NCBI RefSeq assembly: GCF_007004735.1
Contig: NZ_SSNL01000006.1
Coordinates: 1 to 64,000, forward strand
Direction: 5' to 3'
Length of the DNA: 64,000 nucleotides
DNA from: Salinigranum halophilum
GTDB taxonomy: Archaea > Halobacteriota > Halobacteria > Halobacteriales > Haloferacaceae
Part shown: piece by piece, positions 26,874-35,990 of the stretch
Layout of the letters: every line of letters begins with the position of its first letter
How positions within the stretch are numbered: the stretch's first letter is position 1
Made by a program: the position numbers and the translations under genes
The notes under the pieces: generated by a model
The model's database searches: none
The model's input: the letters and a program-made list of their open reading frames with translations, nothing else
What the model was told of the DNA's origin: nothing

Positions 26874-27260
26874 ATACAAAATAGCAGCTTTATATTTTGG
26901 CTTCGATTGGGTTCCGACCGTGACCCACAACTGGGTTCAGAAGGCAGACGTACAGCCCGACATCGATGTCGAATCGAAGCGGATTGTGGTTGACGGAAGT
27001 GACAAACAGCACGTGAACGACGTCACGTTTCTGATCGACGAGACGGCTCATCTCGAAGCTGCACTCGACTGACTCGGCCTCCGACATCGCGTGAGTCGGC
27101 ATGAGAATCGAAACGGTGTCGAACGTATCCATTTTGGATAAGGTCGAAGTACTTGTTATCTTTCAAATATGTTTACGAACGCTCGGCTCCCGACCGTGGA
27201 CTCGTGGCTGGACTCTTCGCCGGCTGGTAGAATCGGTCGTGAAGTTGACACGACCAGTTG
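26874..27260 (+). pseudogene. Decayed IS6-type transposase
   Basis: Recognisable pieces occur in order: VTHNWVQKADVQPD, VNDVTFLIDETAHLEAALD, then in-line RLGLRHRVSRHENRNGVERI past a stop, and in another frame NARLPTVDSWLD. These match the middle and the C-terminal end (compare 1-119) of haloarchaeal IS6 transposases. The central catalytic part between the first two pieces is deleted. The terminal repeats are not identified. Confidence 0.65.
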
Positions 27261-27378
27261 GCACGGCCCGGAGTCCAGCTTCGTGACCTGTCCAGCGGAT
27301 TCCAACCCCAGCGAATATAGATTCAACAGCAGTTGAAGCGTTCCCCGGATTCATGTACGGCAGTCGTGAAGCAGAGGT

Positions 27379-28146
27379 ATGGCCCTCCAACTCGGCCGTG
27401 CGTTGAGCCGCGGTGTTCGACGCAGTGTGTCAGTCAGTGGTCTCGTCGTCCTGGGGTTGACCGTGCTGTATCAGGTCGCGCTCGTCACGTCGCTGAACAC
27501 CCTCATCCTCAATCAACTCCCGGACCGGATTCAACCACGCGAGGCGGGACTGAGTAGTCTCACACTCCCGCTCTCCACGGACGCAGCGATCGTCGTCACG
27601 GTCGTGTCGCTCCTCATCGGATTCGGGGTGTTCCTCGTTGCAGCGCGATTACTCAGCCGGGACCCCGCAGAACTCTCGACGCTGCCTGCCGAGGTGTTTA
27701 CCCGTCGTATCGGGCGAGCGTTCCTGTCAGCGGCCGCGGTCAGCCTCGTTCTCGGGGTGGTGCTTCCGCTCGGCTTCGCGCTGTTTCTCGTCCCGGGCCT
27801 CTTCTTGGCCATCAGTTTCCAGTTCGCCATCTTCGCGGTCGCCGTCGAAGACGAAGGCCCACTAGATGCCTTCCGTCGGAGCTGGGAACTCGCGAGAGGG
27901 AATCGATGGCGACTTCTCGGACTGGTCGTCCTCCTCGGAGTGGTTGGCGGGATAGCTGGAGCCGCAGGGTCGTTGTTCTCCCTGGCCAGCCCGCTAGTCG
28001 GCCAACTCGTTTCGCTCGCGACGAATTCCGTCTTCCTCGTGCTGACGTATGGGATTCTCGCCGACGCGTTCCTCCAACTGCGTGAAGAGCCACTTCTCGG
28101 GAGCGGTGGTGGTCACTCTGGTACGCCCGACGTCGAAGCGCTCTAA
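27379..28146 (+). CDS. DUF7847-like multi-pass membrane protein
   Basis: 255 residues from ATG 27379 (MALQLGRALSRGVRRSVSV). About six helices. LVPGLFLAISFQFAIFAVAV followed by DAFRRSWELARGNRWRLLGL is the signature shared with the DUF7847/DUF6159-like membrane proteins at 22182 and 18943. Role unknown. The three genes may be distant paralogues. Confidence 0.6.
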   Translation: MALQLGRALSRGVRRSVSVSGLVVLGLTVLYQVALVTSLNTLILNQLPDRIQPREAGLSSLTLPLSTDAAIVVTVVSLLIGFGVFLVAARLLSRDPAELSTLPAEVFTRRIGRAFLSAAAVSLVLGVVLPLGFALFLVPGLFLAISFQFAIFAVAVEDEGPLDAFRRSWELARGNRWRLLGLVVLLGVVGGIAGAAGSLFSLASPLVGQLVSLATNSVFLVLTYGILADAFLQLREEPLLGSGGGHSGTPDVEAL

Positions 28147-28602
28147 CGGTAGAGGAAACAGCACGTATCGGCCACAGGAACGGACACCCCTCTATCGATC
28201 TGTCCGACGTGTTCTCGTCCGTCCCGAATCGTGTCCGCCTACCAACGAGGTGCGAGCCAGTCTACCCACCTCCCGTTCCCCGAGAGAAAACACCGAGTCG
28301 GATGGTTTCGGCCCGCTCGTCGTCGATATGCCCCCGTGAACTCTCTGGTGACTTCCGGTCGACTCGATTGGTCCGTTCCTGAACAGTTCGAACGGATCGA
28401 TAGAGGGGTCGGCGGACACTTCGAGCCGACCGTGTCTAAGGCCAGACCAGGGTCATCGAGTCCAGTGAGGTACCAGAACAGGAGGGTGCCAGTTCACACA
28501 CCTCGTTAGACTCCTGCGATGGCAAGTCCGTCCACCGACTGAGCCCTCAGGGATTCGGAAGCGGCACCTCACTTTTTTATCAACACGAGTACAATACTGC
28601 CT
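28147..28602. other. Intergenic, no supported gene; promoter for 28603 at its end
   Basis: 455 bp without a credible ORF. Near the end CACTTTTTTATC (about 28569-28580) makes a TATA box for the gene starting at 28603. The rest shows nothing notable. Confidence 0.5.
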
Positions 28603-29016
28603 ATGGCTGCAGATTCGACCGCGGTGACAGGCACAGACTCGCTCGTCAACGTTCCATCCCATCCAGTCGCGTACGTCGCGATTCTCGCAGCGGTTGTTAC
28701 GGCCATCATCCATCTGCTCCTCGGGCCTCGTGTCATGGGATTCAGTCAGCTGCTCGGGATTCTGTTTATCCTGAACGGTCTGGGGTTCCTTGGTGGGCTC
28801 GTCCTCTACGTGAGTCGGTACTGGCGACGCGAACTGTACCTCGTTGCTGCTGGGTATTCCCTGGTGACGATTCTGGCGTTTTTCGCCTTCCAGGGCTTCG
28901 GCGTGGACGCGTTCTTCAGGAGTGGGAGCCTCAATCAGCTGGCGGTCGGAGCGAAAGCAGCTGAACTCGTGCTCGCCGTGTGTGTAGGGTATCTGTACAC
29001 GAACACGTCGCGGTAG
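28603..29016 (+). CDS. DUF7475-like membrane protein
   Basis: 137 residues. A polar N-terminus to about 20, then HPVAYVAILAAVVTAIIHLL, LLGPRVMGFSQLLGILFILN, SRYWRRELYLVAAGYSLVTI and a last helix ending YLYTNTSR. This matches my memory of the small haloarchaeal DUF7475-type family. Four or five helices. Role unknown. A leaderless promoter lies upstream. Confidence 0.65.
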   Translation: MAADSTAVTGTDSLVNVPSHPVAYVAILAAVVTAIIHLLLGPRVMGFSQLLGILFILNGLGFLGGLVLYVSRYWRRELYLVAAGYSLVTILAFFAFQGFGVDAFFRSGSLNQLAVGAKAAELVLAVCVGYLYTNTSR

Positions 29017-29101
29017 GTCCGTCGAGCCTCTTTCGGCCGGTCTGCCGGGTCGCAACTTTCTTTTATTTATCATGTGACGTTGGTTCGAACTGAATCGACC
29101 G

Positions 29102-30538
29102 ATGAGACTCTCTCCACTTCGCTCCCTGCGCTGGGCCACGCGTACCGCTCTGGCACTCGTGGTGCTTGTCTTGGTCATCGAAGCGACCACAGCGACGCTT
29201 GTGTACGACCCACCCGAGATCCAGACCGGCAACGTCGAGTCGTCTGCGACCGGGGCGACGCTCGTCGCGGTGCAGGGGTGGCACGTCGACGGACGTGGGA
29301 ACGAAAACAAACCGGCACGACTCGTCTCGTTCGATTCCTCCGGGAACGTCTCGTGGGTGCACGACGGTCCAGAACGCAGTGTCGGCTGGTTTTACGACGC
29401 CGATCCTCTGCCGGGCGGTGACGTCCTCGTGGTGAACACCATCCGGGAGGGTGGCGTCGGCAAGACGCTCGTATACAGACTCGATCCGGAGACCGGAGAC
29501 CGCGTCTGGCAGACAAAATTCAACATCACAGATACCCACGACGCAGACCTGATCAACGGCGATCAACTCCTCGTGGCCAACATGCGCGAGTGGGATGCGG
29601 AGAACTCGACCAGCAACGACCGGCTGTTCATCTACGACCTCACCGAGGAGCGGATCGTCTGGGAGTGGTACTTCAAGAACCACTACCCAGAATCGATGGA
29701 CGGAGGAGTGAATCCGGACTGGACCCACGTGAACGACGTCGACAAGATCGGACCGGGGCGGTATGTGGCCTCGCCTCGAAACTTCGACCAGGTGATCGCG
29801 GTCGACCGAGAAAGCAAGAACATCACCTTCCAACTCGGTGCGGATGACGACCACGACGTCTTGTACGAACAACACAACCCGACGTATCTCGAAACCGACG
29901 ACGGCCGGCCGGTCGTCCTCGTCGCCGACTCCGAGAACGACCGCGTCGTGGAGTACACCTGCACCGAGCGCGTCAATCAGAGTTGCACGTGGGAACGCAC
30001 CTGGACGGTCGGCGCGGGCCAACTCGACTGGCCGCGTGACGCGAACCGGCTTCCGAACGGGAACACGCTAATCACCGATTCGAGGAACCACCGTATCATC
30101 GAGGTGACACCGAAAGGCCGCATCGTCTGGGAGGCCTACGTCCCCTGGGGGCCGTTCAGCGCCGAACGAGTCGCCCACGGGAACGACGGCGTCAGGTCAC
30201 CGACGATGCACGACCTGGGATACCGGGGCTCTTACAATCTGACCGGAACCGCGGGGCTCACACCCGGCACCGAGGAGGATGGCCGCCTGTTCCCCGGGTG
30301 GCTTCGTGCGAACTTCGGGGGGCTCCCGGTCGTGGGTGACCCTGCCCGCGCACTCGCCGACCGCTGGCAGGCTGGAGCACAGTGGGTCCGCCCCGTCTGG
30401 ATGGCTCCCTGGTCGTTCGTCTATCTCGTGTTCGGTGCACTCAGTACACTCATCTGGGCACTCGCGGAGGGACTCTATCAACGCCGTCGGCTCGTCAGTG
30501 CGATCAGAACGATTACGGACCGGGTACGGGCCTGGTAG
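29102..30538 (+). CDS. Arylsulfotransferase-like (ASST-family) membrane-anchored protein
   Basis: 478 residues. An N-terminal helix (14-33), then a large extracytoplasmic beta-propeller-like domain with repeated strands (LDPETGDRVWQTKFN, NDRLFIYDLTEERIVWEW, TLITDSRNHRIIEVTPKGRI), and a C-terminal helix (about 435-458). Conserved His/Asn/Arg positions include TDTHDADLINGD, NPDWTHVNDVD and EQHNPTYLE, with RDANRLPNGNTL. In the family these transfer sulfate between phenols, but many archaeal members are untested. TATA at about 29065 fits a leaderless start. Confidence 0.75.
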   Translation: MRLSPLRSLRWATRTALALVVLVLVIEATTATLVYDPPEIQTGNVESSATGATLVAVQGWHVDGRGNENKPARLVSFDSSGNVSWVHDGPERSVGWFYDADPLPGGDVLVVNTIREGGVGKTLVYRLDPETGDRVWQTKFNITDTHDADLINGDQLLVANMREWDAENSTSNDRLFIYDLTEERIVWEWYFKNHYPESMDGGVNPDWTHVNDVDKIGPGRYVASPRNFDQVIAVDRESKNITFQLGADDDHDVLYEQHNPTYLETDDGRPVVLVADSENDRVVEYTCTERVNQSCTWERTWTVGAGQLDWPRDANRLPNGNTLITDSRNHRIIEVTPKGRIVWEAYVPWGPFSAERVAHGNDGVRSPTMHDLGYRGSYNLTGTAGLTPGTEEDGRLFPGWLRANFGGLPVVGDPARALADRWQAGAQWVRPVWMAPWSFVYLVFGALSTLIWALAEGLYQRRRLVSAIRTITDRVRAW

Positions 30539-30721
30539 TGGACAGTGCTCGTCAGTGCCGGCCGGTGAACCGGACCGGCGTTGTCACAACGACTCATCCG
30601 TCGGACGACCCGCCAATAACTTTCTCGTGTAGGCGGTATCCGGAGCGCCGCGGTCCGGTCGGCGAACTCGTGGGAACCACGAGACATATGCCGTTGGTGC
30701 CACCAAACCTACAGAGAGACG

Positions 30722-31453
30722 ATGGTCCCCCTCACCCGCCGCCGCCTCCTCCACGGAACCGTCGGTCTGGTCGCCGGTGTAGCCGGCTGTAACGGACTCC
30801 AAGGGAACGGTTCGGCACGAACGTCCTCCCCGACTGCCAGTGAAGATAGCTCTGACACATCCACCGACTCGACGACGAGTCCCGAAACCGCCCGTGTTCG
30901 AGTGGCTGACGGCCGTCCACCGATCTGGCTCACAGGTCCCGACCGAAACGACGGCCGTCCCGCTCCGGACGCCCACTCTCGTCACATCTCGTCCCTCATT
31001 GTCGACAGTCAATCCCGGGCCGAACGTGTCGAAATCGTCGATGTTCCGGCGGCCGAGCGCGCGCGGTCGTTCATCGCGAGTACATCGTTCGACCGCGAGA
31101 CGGTCTACATCCAGAACCATCGGGTCAGAGAGTGTTTCCGGCTCGACCTCTGTCACGTCTCGTGGCACTCCACGACAGTCGAAACCGACTACGCGCGGAT
31201 ACTGCTGCCGTACGACGAGCGGTGCGCGGCAGACACGTGGGCCGCCGAAAGCTGGCTCGTCCGCATCCCCGCCGCGCTCTCAGAAGACGAGGTGAGCGGC
31301 TACAGCACCTCCGTCGGATCCGCTGCCTGTGACCGTACAGCGGGTCCTGGCGGAGCCACCGGAGAACGTGGCAGCGCCGACACCGCCGACGGTGTCGCCC
31401 CTCCATCTCGCGTGCCTCTCTCGGAGAACGCCGACCCGGACGGTGAGCGATGA
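30722..31453 (+). CDS. Tat-exported lipoprotein, unknown function
   Basis: 243 residues. TRRRLLHGTVGLVAGVAGC gives a twin-arginine motif and lipobox Cys (about residue 22). A Ser/Thr/Asp-rich linker (30-55) follows, then a domain of about 150 residues with FIASTSFDRETVYIQNHRV and ECFRLDLCHVSWHSTTVETD, seen in other haloarchaeal lipoproteins. A low-complexity end follows. It overlaps the next lipoprotein gene by 4 bp, so the two are coupled. Confidence 0.7.
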   Translation: MVPLTRRRLLHGTVGLVAGVAGCNGLQGNGSARTSSPTASEDSSDTSTDSTTSPETARVRVADGRPPIWLTGPDRNDGRPAPDAHSRHISSLIVDSQSRAERVEIVDVPAAERARSFIASTSFDRETVYIQNHRVRECFRLDLCHVSWHSTTVETDYARILLPYDERCAADTWAAESWLVRIPAALSEDEVSGYSTSVGSAACDRTAGPGGATGERGSADTADGVAPPSRVPLSENADPDGER

Positions 31454-32745
31454 TGCCCGCACGAGGGTCTGTCACCCGACGTGGGCTGCTCGCGCTCGTC
31501 GGGACGAGCGCGATGGCCGGCTGTAGTGGGCTCGGAGGCCTGGCTGGCGGACGACGGGAGACGATCAGGGCGTACGATCTGCCCGACATCGACGAGGACT
31601 CGGCGCTCGACCCGCCAGTCCAACCGTCCGTCCCGGTCGAAATCGAGGCGTCACATCTCGACGCTGCCCGGAGTCGGACGACCTCACTCCTCGCGAGACT
31701 CCCGCTTCCGTTGGGACCCGACGACATCCCGAACGGCCACGTCCGCCGCGAGCTCACGGATGCGGCCGACGATGCGACCGATCGACTCGACGAAGCCCTC
31801 GAGGCAGACACCCGATTCGCGGCACTCCGAGCGCTCCGGCACGCCCGCGACCAAGCGCGCTCCGCCGCGGCCGGCTGGGCGGTCGTCGAGGACGGACTCA
31901 CGGTCGAACGCGTCCGCCGAGAACACCGACAGTCGGTCGCCGACGCGCGGTCGTTCCGTGAGGACCACGAGTACCTCGGGAGGGATCCAGTCCGAGCAGC
32001 ACTGGTGCACGCCCGGATCGAGACGGCGCTCGAACGGGCCGTAGGTGAGACTCGCGTCCACCCCTCACACGAAGGGTCCGACCTTCTAGCAGTGGCTGCA
32101 TGGGGTGAAGAAGCCGAATCCGTCCGCGCGCTCGTCGCCGATGTGCGACAACTCGACGCGCAGTTCACCGCGTCGCTCCCGAACGATGTCGGGACGGTCG
32201 GGGCGACGATTCGTGGTGCTGCCGAGCGGCTGTTGTCGGATGTCCGCTCGCGCCGGCCCGACCTGCCGCCCGAACCGACCGCCGAGGAGTGGGGGGTCGA
32301 AGAGCGGCTCGTTTCAGACCTCCGTCGAGCGGCGTCGAGGGGGCCCAAGCGAATCGCGGAGGCGCTTGGGCCTGCCACTGCGGTGGTCGACGCGAACCGA
32401 CGACTCGCGTACATCCGGGCGTTACAACGGGTACACTCGCGCCTCGACGAGGACGGCGGGTACCAGATCGAGAGCGCAGCGGACATCAGGTCACTCCGGA
32501 CCGAGGCCTACGACGCATTGCAGACCGCGCTCGAAGCGAGTCCTGTCCCCGACCTGGCCCGCACCGTCGTGACGGACGCCGGCGGTCGGATTGCGAGTGC
32601 CGACTGGGAACTCTCGCGAATCCAGGGTGAGGCACGCCTGTCACAGTTCGACGACGTAATCGGTGGGTACCTCGCCGGGAGGGCGCTGGCTCGCGCGACT
32701 CCGGAGGCGTGTCGACAAACTATTGATACACTCGGCACCGGCTAG
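31450..32745 (+). CDS. Tat-exported helical lipoprotein, unknown function
   Basis: 431 residues. TRRGLLALVGTSAMAGCSG gives a Tat motif and lipobox Cys at about 24. The rest is almost entirely charged amphipathic helix (for example VRRELTDAADDATDRLDEAL and ERVRREHRQSVADARSF), so a long helical bundle or coiled coil on the outer face is expected. Its start overlaps the stop of the previous lipoprotein. The pair is probably a complex at the cell surface. Confidence 0.7.
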   Translation: MMPARGSVTRRGLLALVGTSAMAGCSGLGGLAGGRRETIRAYDLPDIDEDSALDPPVQPSVPVEIEASHLDAARSRTTSLLARLPLPLGPDDIPNGHVRRELTDAADDATDRLDEALEADTRFAALRALRHARDQARSAAAGWAVVEDGLTVERVRREHRQSVADARSFREDHEYLGRDPVRAALVHARIETALERAVGETRVHPSHEGSDLLAVAAWGEEAESVRALVADVRQLDAQFTASLPNDVGTVGATIRGAAERLLSDVRSRRPDLPPEPTAEEWGVEERLVSDLRRAASRGPKRIAEALGPATAVVDANRRLAYIRALQRVHSRLDEDGGYQIESAADIRSLRTEAYDALQTALEASPVPDLARTVVTDAGGRIASADWELSRIQGEARLSQFDDVIGGYLAGRALARATPEACRQTIDTLGTG

Positions 32746-32941
32746 ATCAAACCGTCCACGTCTGTCGTCTGTGACTCCTGTACCGGTCACGCGATTCTGA
32801 CAGAAAACGGGGAGGCCGCTCAGCAACCACTGGAGACATCGCATCTCGATCACGGAGAACCGTGACCGAGGATGGTTCAACGACCGCTTCAGTCTGACAA
32901 ACTATTATCACGCGGCTCCATCAAACGGTGATTGAGTCACG

Positions 32942-33397
32942 ATGTCAGACGTTGGTCCCCCTCCCCAGCACGGAACGACACCGTGGAAGTACGCCCTCAT
33001 CGGTGGGATGGCTTCCCTCCCGTTCACCACCCTCAGCTACTGGCAGACGGGGTCGGAACTCTCGCTTGGAGCAGTGTTGTTCGGTGGTATCCTCGCCGGC
33101 TATCTGGCCAGGCGCGCGGGCGGTGAGACCAGCGGGGTCGGGACCCGAGTCGGAATCGTCGGTGGGCTCCCGGTGCTCTGGGTCGTTTTCGACGTAATCG
33201 CGGCCACGAGTGGGTTGGCCGGGCCAGCGTGGTTCGTGACGAGCGCGACGCTGCTCACGGTTGGCTTTACTGTTGTGGTTGCAGTCATCGGATTCGGAAT
33301 CTCCGCGCTCGTCGGTGAAGTCGGGACCCGAATCGGGAGTTGGGTGGCCGGCAATCGCCCAGACGAACCGACCTCGTCGCCACGAGCAGAGTCGTGA
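32942..33397 (+). CDS. DUF5518-family membrane protein
   Basis: 151 residues. W-K-Y-A-L-I-G-G (residues 15-22), then LGAVLFGGILAGYLARRAG, two helices, and a long last helix (GFTVVVAVIGFGISALVGEVG) match the haloarchaeal DUF5518 plan of four helices. Role unknown. TATA (actattatc) lies about 35 nt upstream. It overlaps the following paralogue by 4 bp. Confidence 0.7.
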   Translation: MSDVGPPPQHGTTPWKYALIGGMASLPFTTLSYWQTGSELSLGAVLFGGILAGYLARRAGGETSGVGTRVGIVGGLPVLWVVFDVIAATSGLAGPAWFVTSATLLTVGFTVVVAVIGFGISALVGEVGTRIGSWVAGNRPDEPTSSPRAES

Positions 33398-33846
33398 CAC
33401 AGTCCCTCCGGTCAACGCTTCGTAGGAGTGCCGTTTCGGCACCGTGGCGATATGCACTCGTGGGCGCACTGTGCTCGCTGCCCGTCGGTGCCCTCCTCGA
33501 CCGATTGCCGAACTCTTCGGCGACGGTCGGCGGCAGCATCATGCTCCTCGGAGCGTTTCTCGCGGGAGTCATCGCCGTACTCCGCTCGACGGACCCGGCT
33601 GCGTCCGGACTCCGCGCTGGTTTCATCGGTGGGGCAGTCGCCGTATGCACGCTGGCGATGAGGGTAATCAGTATGGCGGCCAGTGACATGGCGGCATGGC
33701 CGCTCTCCAGAGTCGCGTTCTGGGTCGTCGCCAGTGGGTTTGTGCTGTGTGTCGCCCCCCTCTTCGGTCTCGTGTGCGGTCGCATCGGCGGAGGGCTGAC
33801 GAACACCGTTTTCTCCCGATTGGTGAGCGGGACAACCGAGTCGTGA
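33394..33846 (+). CDS. DUF5518-family membrane protein (second copy)
   Basis: 150 residues from GTG 33394. WRYALVGALCSLPVGALL, then SIMLLGAFLAGVIAVLRS and GLRAGFIGGAVAVCTLAM repeat the plan of the gene before it, and PLFGLVCGRIGGGLTNTVF is the typical end. The GTGA overlap with the upstream stop argues for the GTG start over the in-frame ATG at 33340. Probably arose by tandem duplication. Confidence 0.65.
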   Translation: MTQSLRSTLRRSAVSAPWRYALVGALCSLPVGALLDRLPNSSATVGGSIMLLGAFLAGVIAVLRSTDPAASGLRAGFIGGAVAVCTLAMRVISMAASDMAAWPLSRVAFWVVASGFVLCVAPLFGLVCGRIGGGLTNTVFSRLVSGTTES

Positions 33847-34178
33847 CCGTCTCTACGGAGGCGTAAAGCGGGTGCCTCCGAGTCGTACGGAAATCGGAGA
33901 GATCAGTGCGGACGAGAGACTTCGCCTCTCGGACCAGTTGACCCCGAGGCGGTTCACCTCGCTTGAACGTTCCTCGTGACAGCCAGGATTCACATCCCGG
34001 TGAACGAGCGCATCGCTACTGGTCACCGACGTCGCCACGTCACGGTGGAGTTCCGGTCGGCATCGTCCGGACGGCCGCTCACGTCTCCTCGAGAGCGGGC
34101 AGTCGGGGCTCGGTGGGCGCGCGGCACTGACCGTCGAACGCGTGTACACGAGCCTGAAATCCGGAAACCTTTTTCATC
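33847..34178. other. Intergenic, no supported gene
   Basis: Frames here are Arg/Ser-rich shadows. The end is AT-rich (acctttttcatc, about 34167-34178) and probably contains the promoter for the iron-box transcript. Confidence 0.45.
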
Positions 34179-34195
34179 TTTAGGCGAGCCTAAAA
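34179..34195 (+). promoter_or_regulatory. DtxR/IdeR-type iron box
   Basis: TTTAGGCGAGCCTAAAA is a near-perfect palindrome (TTAGGC, two bases, GCCTAA) like the binding sites of DtxR-family metal regulators, which haloarchaea use (Idr, SirR, DtxR types) to repress iron uptake. It ends 2 bp before an ATG at 34198, so a bound repressor would cover the transcription start of a leaderless mRNA. Confidence 0.65.
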
Positions 34196-34197
34196 CT

Positions 34198-34374
34198 ATG
34201 CGGAGAGAGACGCGTCGTGGCGGGGCGTCGGTCCGACGTCAGCATTCGCAGCGGGGACCAGTCGTCCTCGTCGCTGGCCGTGCTGGTGGGTCGACAGCTG
34301 AACCGACACGGACGGAACCGGACGAGACGGAACCAGTCGTCGGTGTCGAGAGTCCGCCGGAAGTGAGGCGGTAG
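34198..34374 (+). CDS. 58-residue basic-then-acidic small protein under the iron box
   Basis: ATG 34198 directly follows the iron box. MRRETRRGGASVRRQHSQ is strongly basic, followed by GPVVLVAGRAGGS, then an acidic tail with EPDETEPVVGVE. The size and the position at the first ATG suggest a small leader gene of an iron-regulated unit. No family is recognised, and a noncoding leader for the next gene is an alternative. Confidence 0.4.
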   Translation: MRRETRRGGASVRRQHSQRGPVVLVAGRAGGSTAEPTRTEPDETEPVVGVESPPEVRR

Positions 34375-34424
34375 CCCGGTGAGACGATGAACCGCACGGC
34401 TGCCACTGGTGGAGCGGACCGGGC

Positions 34425-35444
34425 GTGGAGACGATGGACGGCCCCTGGCGGGACGGGGTGGCCCCCAGCGCGCGGTTCGAGGACGGTCGCCTGTCGGCCA
34501 AGGGAAGGGAAGACGGAGACACCATGATCGGGACAACGCTCGTCGACATCCGCGAGTACATCGAGGGACTCGCCGACCCCGCTGGGGAGTACTACCTCGT
34601 CTGTGGACGGACAGGCCACCGTCCGGTGCCGGCTGTCGGGCATCGGTTCGAACGACGGACCGCCGCACAGAGTGCGGCCCGGGCGACCGAACAGTACCGT
34701 GCGGCGCTGCGTCGATACGACCCACAGTTGCCGCACTACGACGTGATCGTCTGTCAGGACAGCGGTCCGGTTGCGCCGGCCGGACAGACGGCGGGACGAC
34801 CACGGAGTCGACCCCGAGCGGCCGCTGGCCCGTCGGCGGAAGACGGGATGGGTTCGTCGGAGCACCAGACGCTCGTCGAGTTCTGTCACCGTGTGGCAGC
34901 CGCCATCTTCGAGACGCTGTCGGGTCGGGAGTTCGACGCCGTCGAGACCGCCGTCATGGACTCGTACTTCGAACTCGCCGAGCGGGTCGGCGACCTGGAC
35001 AACCTCTGTCTGTGCCTGCTGGAGAGCACGGCGGCCGAACTCTCGACTCGATTGACCCCTGTCGAGCAGGCCGACGTCCTTTCGGAAGCGGCGACCCGAC
35101 TGACCGCGAACGAACCGACGGCGCGACCGGTCTCGGCGACGTTTTCGCTGCTCCAGACGCGTGGGCTGCTCGGGGCGTACACGCAGTCGGCGTCGTCGGT
35201 CGACCTCGACGAGGGAGTCCAGTCGACCGTCGTCCAGGTGGCGGAGTACGCGCTCTCCCCGCAGGAGGGGCGGCTTCCCACGGTTCCGATCGTCCTCGAC
35301 CTGTACCGCCGCCAACCCGACTGGCTCCCGTCGTCGGTCCGCGCCGCCGAGGCCGACGATGGCTGGCGTCTCACCTTCGAACTCGCGAGAGAGCCCGAAC
35401 TGACCGGGCTCGCGAGTGCGCCGATCGACAGCGAGGTGACGTAG
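34425..35444 (+). CDS. DUF7551-like haloarchaeal protein, probably iron-regulated
   Basis: 339 residues from GTG 34425; ATG at 34434 or 34524 (MIGTTLVDIREYIE) are alternatives, and the last fits the conserved domain best. TLVDIREYIEGLADPAG, EYYLVCGRTGHRPVPAVG and YDPQLPHYDVIVCQD form the first conserved domain. After a linker (115-145), VEFCHRVAAAIFETLSGREF opens a second helical domain to the end. It is soluble. The iron box 230 bp upstream suggests control by a DtxR-type repressor. Function unknown. Confidence 0.6.
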   Translation: METMDGPWRDGVAPSARFEDGRLSAKGREDGDTMIGTTLVDIREYIEGLADPAGEYYLVCGRTGHRPVPAVGHRFERRTAAQSAARATEQYRAALRRYDPQLPHYDVIVCQDSGPVAPAGQTAGRPRSRPRAAAGPSAEDGMGSSEHQTLVEFCHRVAAAIFETLSGREFDAVETAVMDSYFELAERVGDLDNLCLCLLESTAAELSTRLTPVEQADVLSEAATRLTANEPTARPVSATFSLLQTRGLLGAYTQSASSVDLDEGVQSTVVQVAEYALSPQEGRLPTVPIVLDLYRRQPDWLPSSVRAAEADDGWRLTFELAREPELTGLASAPIDSEVT

Positions 35445-35750
35445 CCCACTGCACGTCCAACACAGCTCGTGTGGTCGCGACGTCGCTCACGCGTCTGGCC
35501 TCGACCGCCGAGTCGACCACCACTCCGTGCGTACGAGCCAGGCCGAGTCGACGAGCGCCTCGGAGAACTCGACCACCACCGACGGGGGACGCTCACCACG
35601 AACCCGCTCTGATTCGCGCCACAGTGTCCGTCCGCGGGCGACGGCGCACCAGCGCGCCGACGACGGACGACGGTGACCGTCCGTGCAGTCCGGTAGCGAA
35701 GTCGCGACGGCTTCTTGTGGTGGAGACGCGAACGAGTAGCCGAACGCGCG
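35445..35750. other. Intergenic, no supported gene
   Basis: 306 bp with only Arg/Ser-rich shadow frames. No repeat or strong hairpin seen. Confidence 0.5.
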
Positions 35751-35990
35751 ATGCTGGAACTCTACCGCCTCCCGGGCTGTCCGTACTGTGCGAAAGTGGA
35801 GCGGAAACTCGACGAACTCGGCCTCGAGTACGAACGGCACACCGTCCTCCCGTTTCGCTTCCTCCGTTTCGAGGTGAAGTCGGTCAGCGGGCAAGCAGGC
35901 GTCCCCGTCCTCGTCGACCCGGACCACGGTATCGACGGGCTGGCAGAGAGTGACGACATCGTCGCGTACCTCGAAGAGACGTATGGCTGA
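35751..35990 (+). CDS. Glutaredoxin/GST N-terminal-like protein
   Basis: 79 residues from ATG 35751 (MLELYRLPGCPYCAKVERKL). The CPYC redox motif occupies residues 10-13, then HTVLPFRF and the cis-proline segment AGVPVLVDPDHG, and ESDDIVAYLEETYG. It is a complete thioredoxin-fold domain. In haloarchaea, which lack glutathione, such proteins may use gamma-glutamylcysteine or pass electrons in other thiol systems. Confidence 0.85.
   Translation: MLELYRLPGCPYCAKVERKLDELGLEYERHTVLPFRFLRFEVKSVSGQAGVPVLVDPDHGIDGLAESDDIVAYLEETYG

Noticed and set aside
34409-35953. A 514-codon plus-strand frame overlapping the DUF7551-like gene
   Set aside because: Arg-rich, low-complexity translation in a frame shifted from a gene with clear acidic haloarchaeal composition. 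It is a GC-rich shadow.
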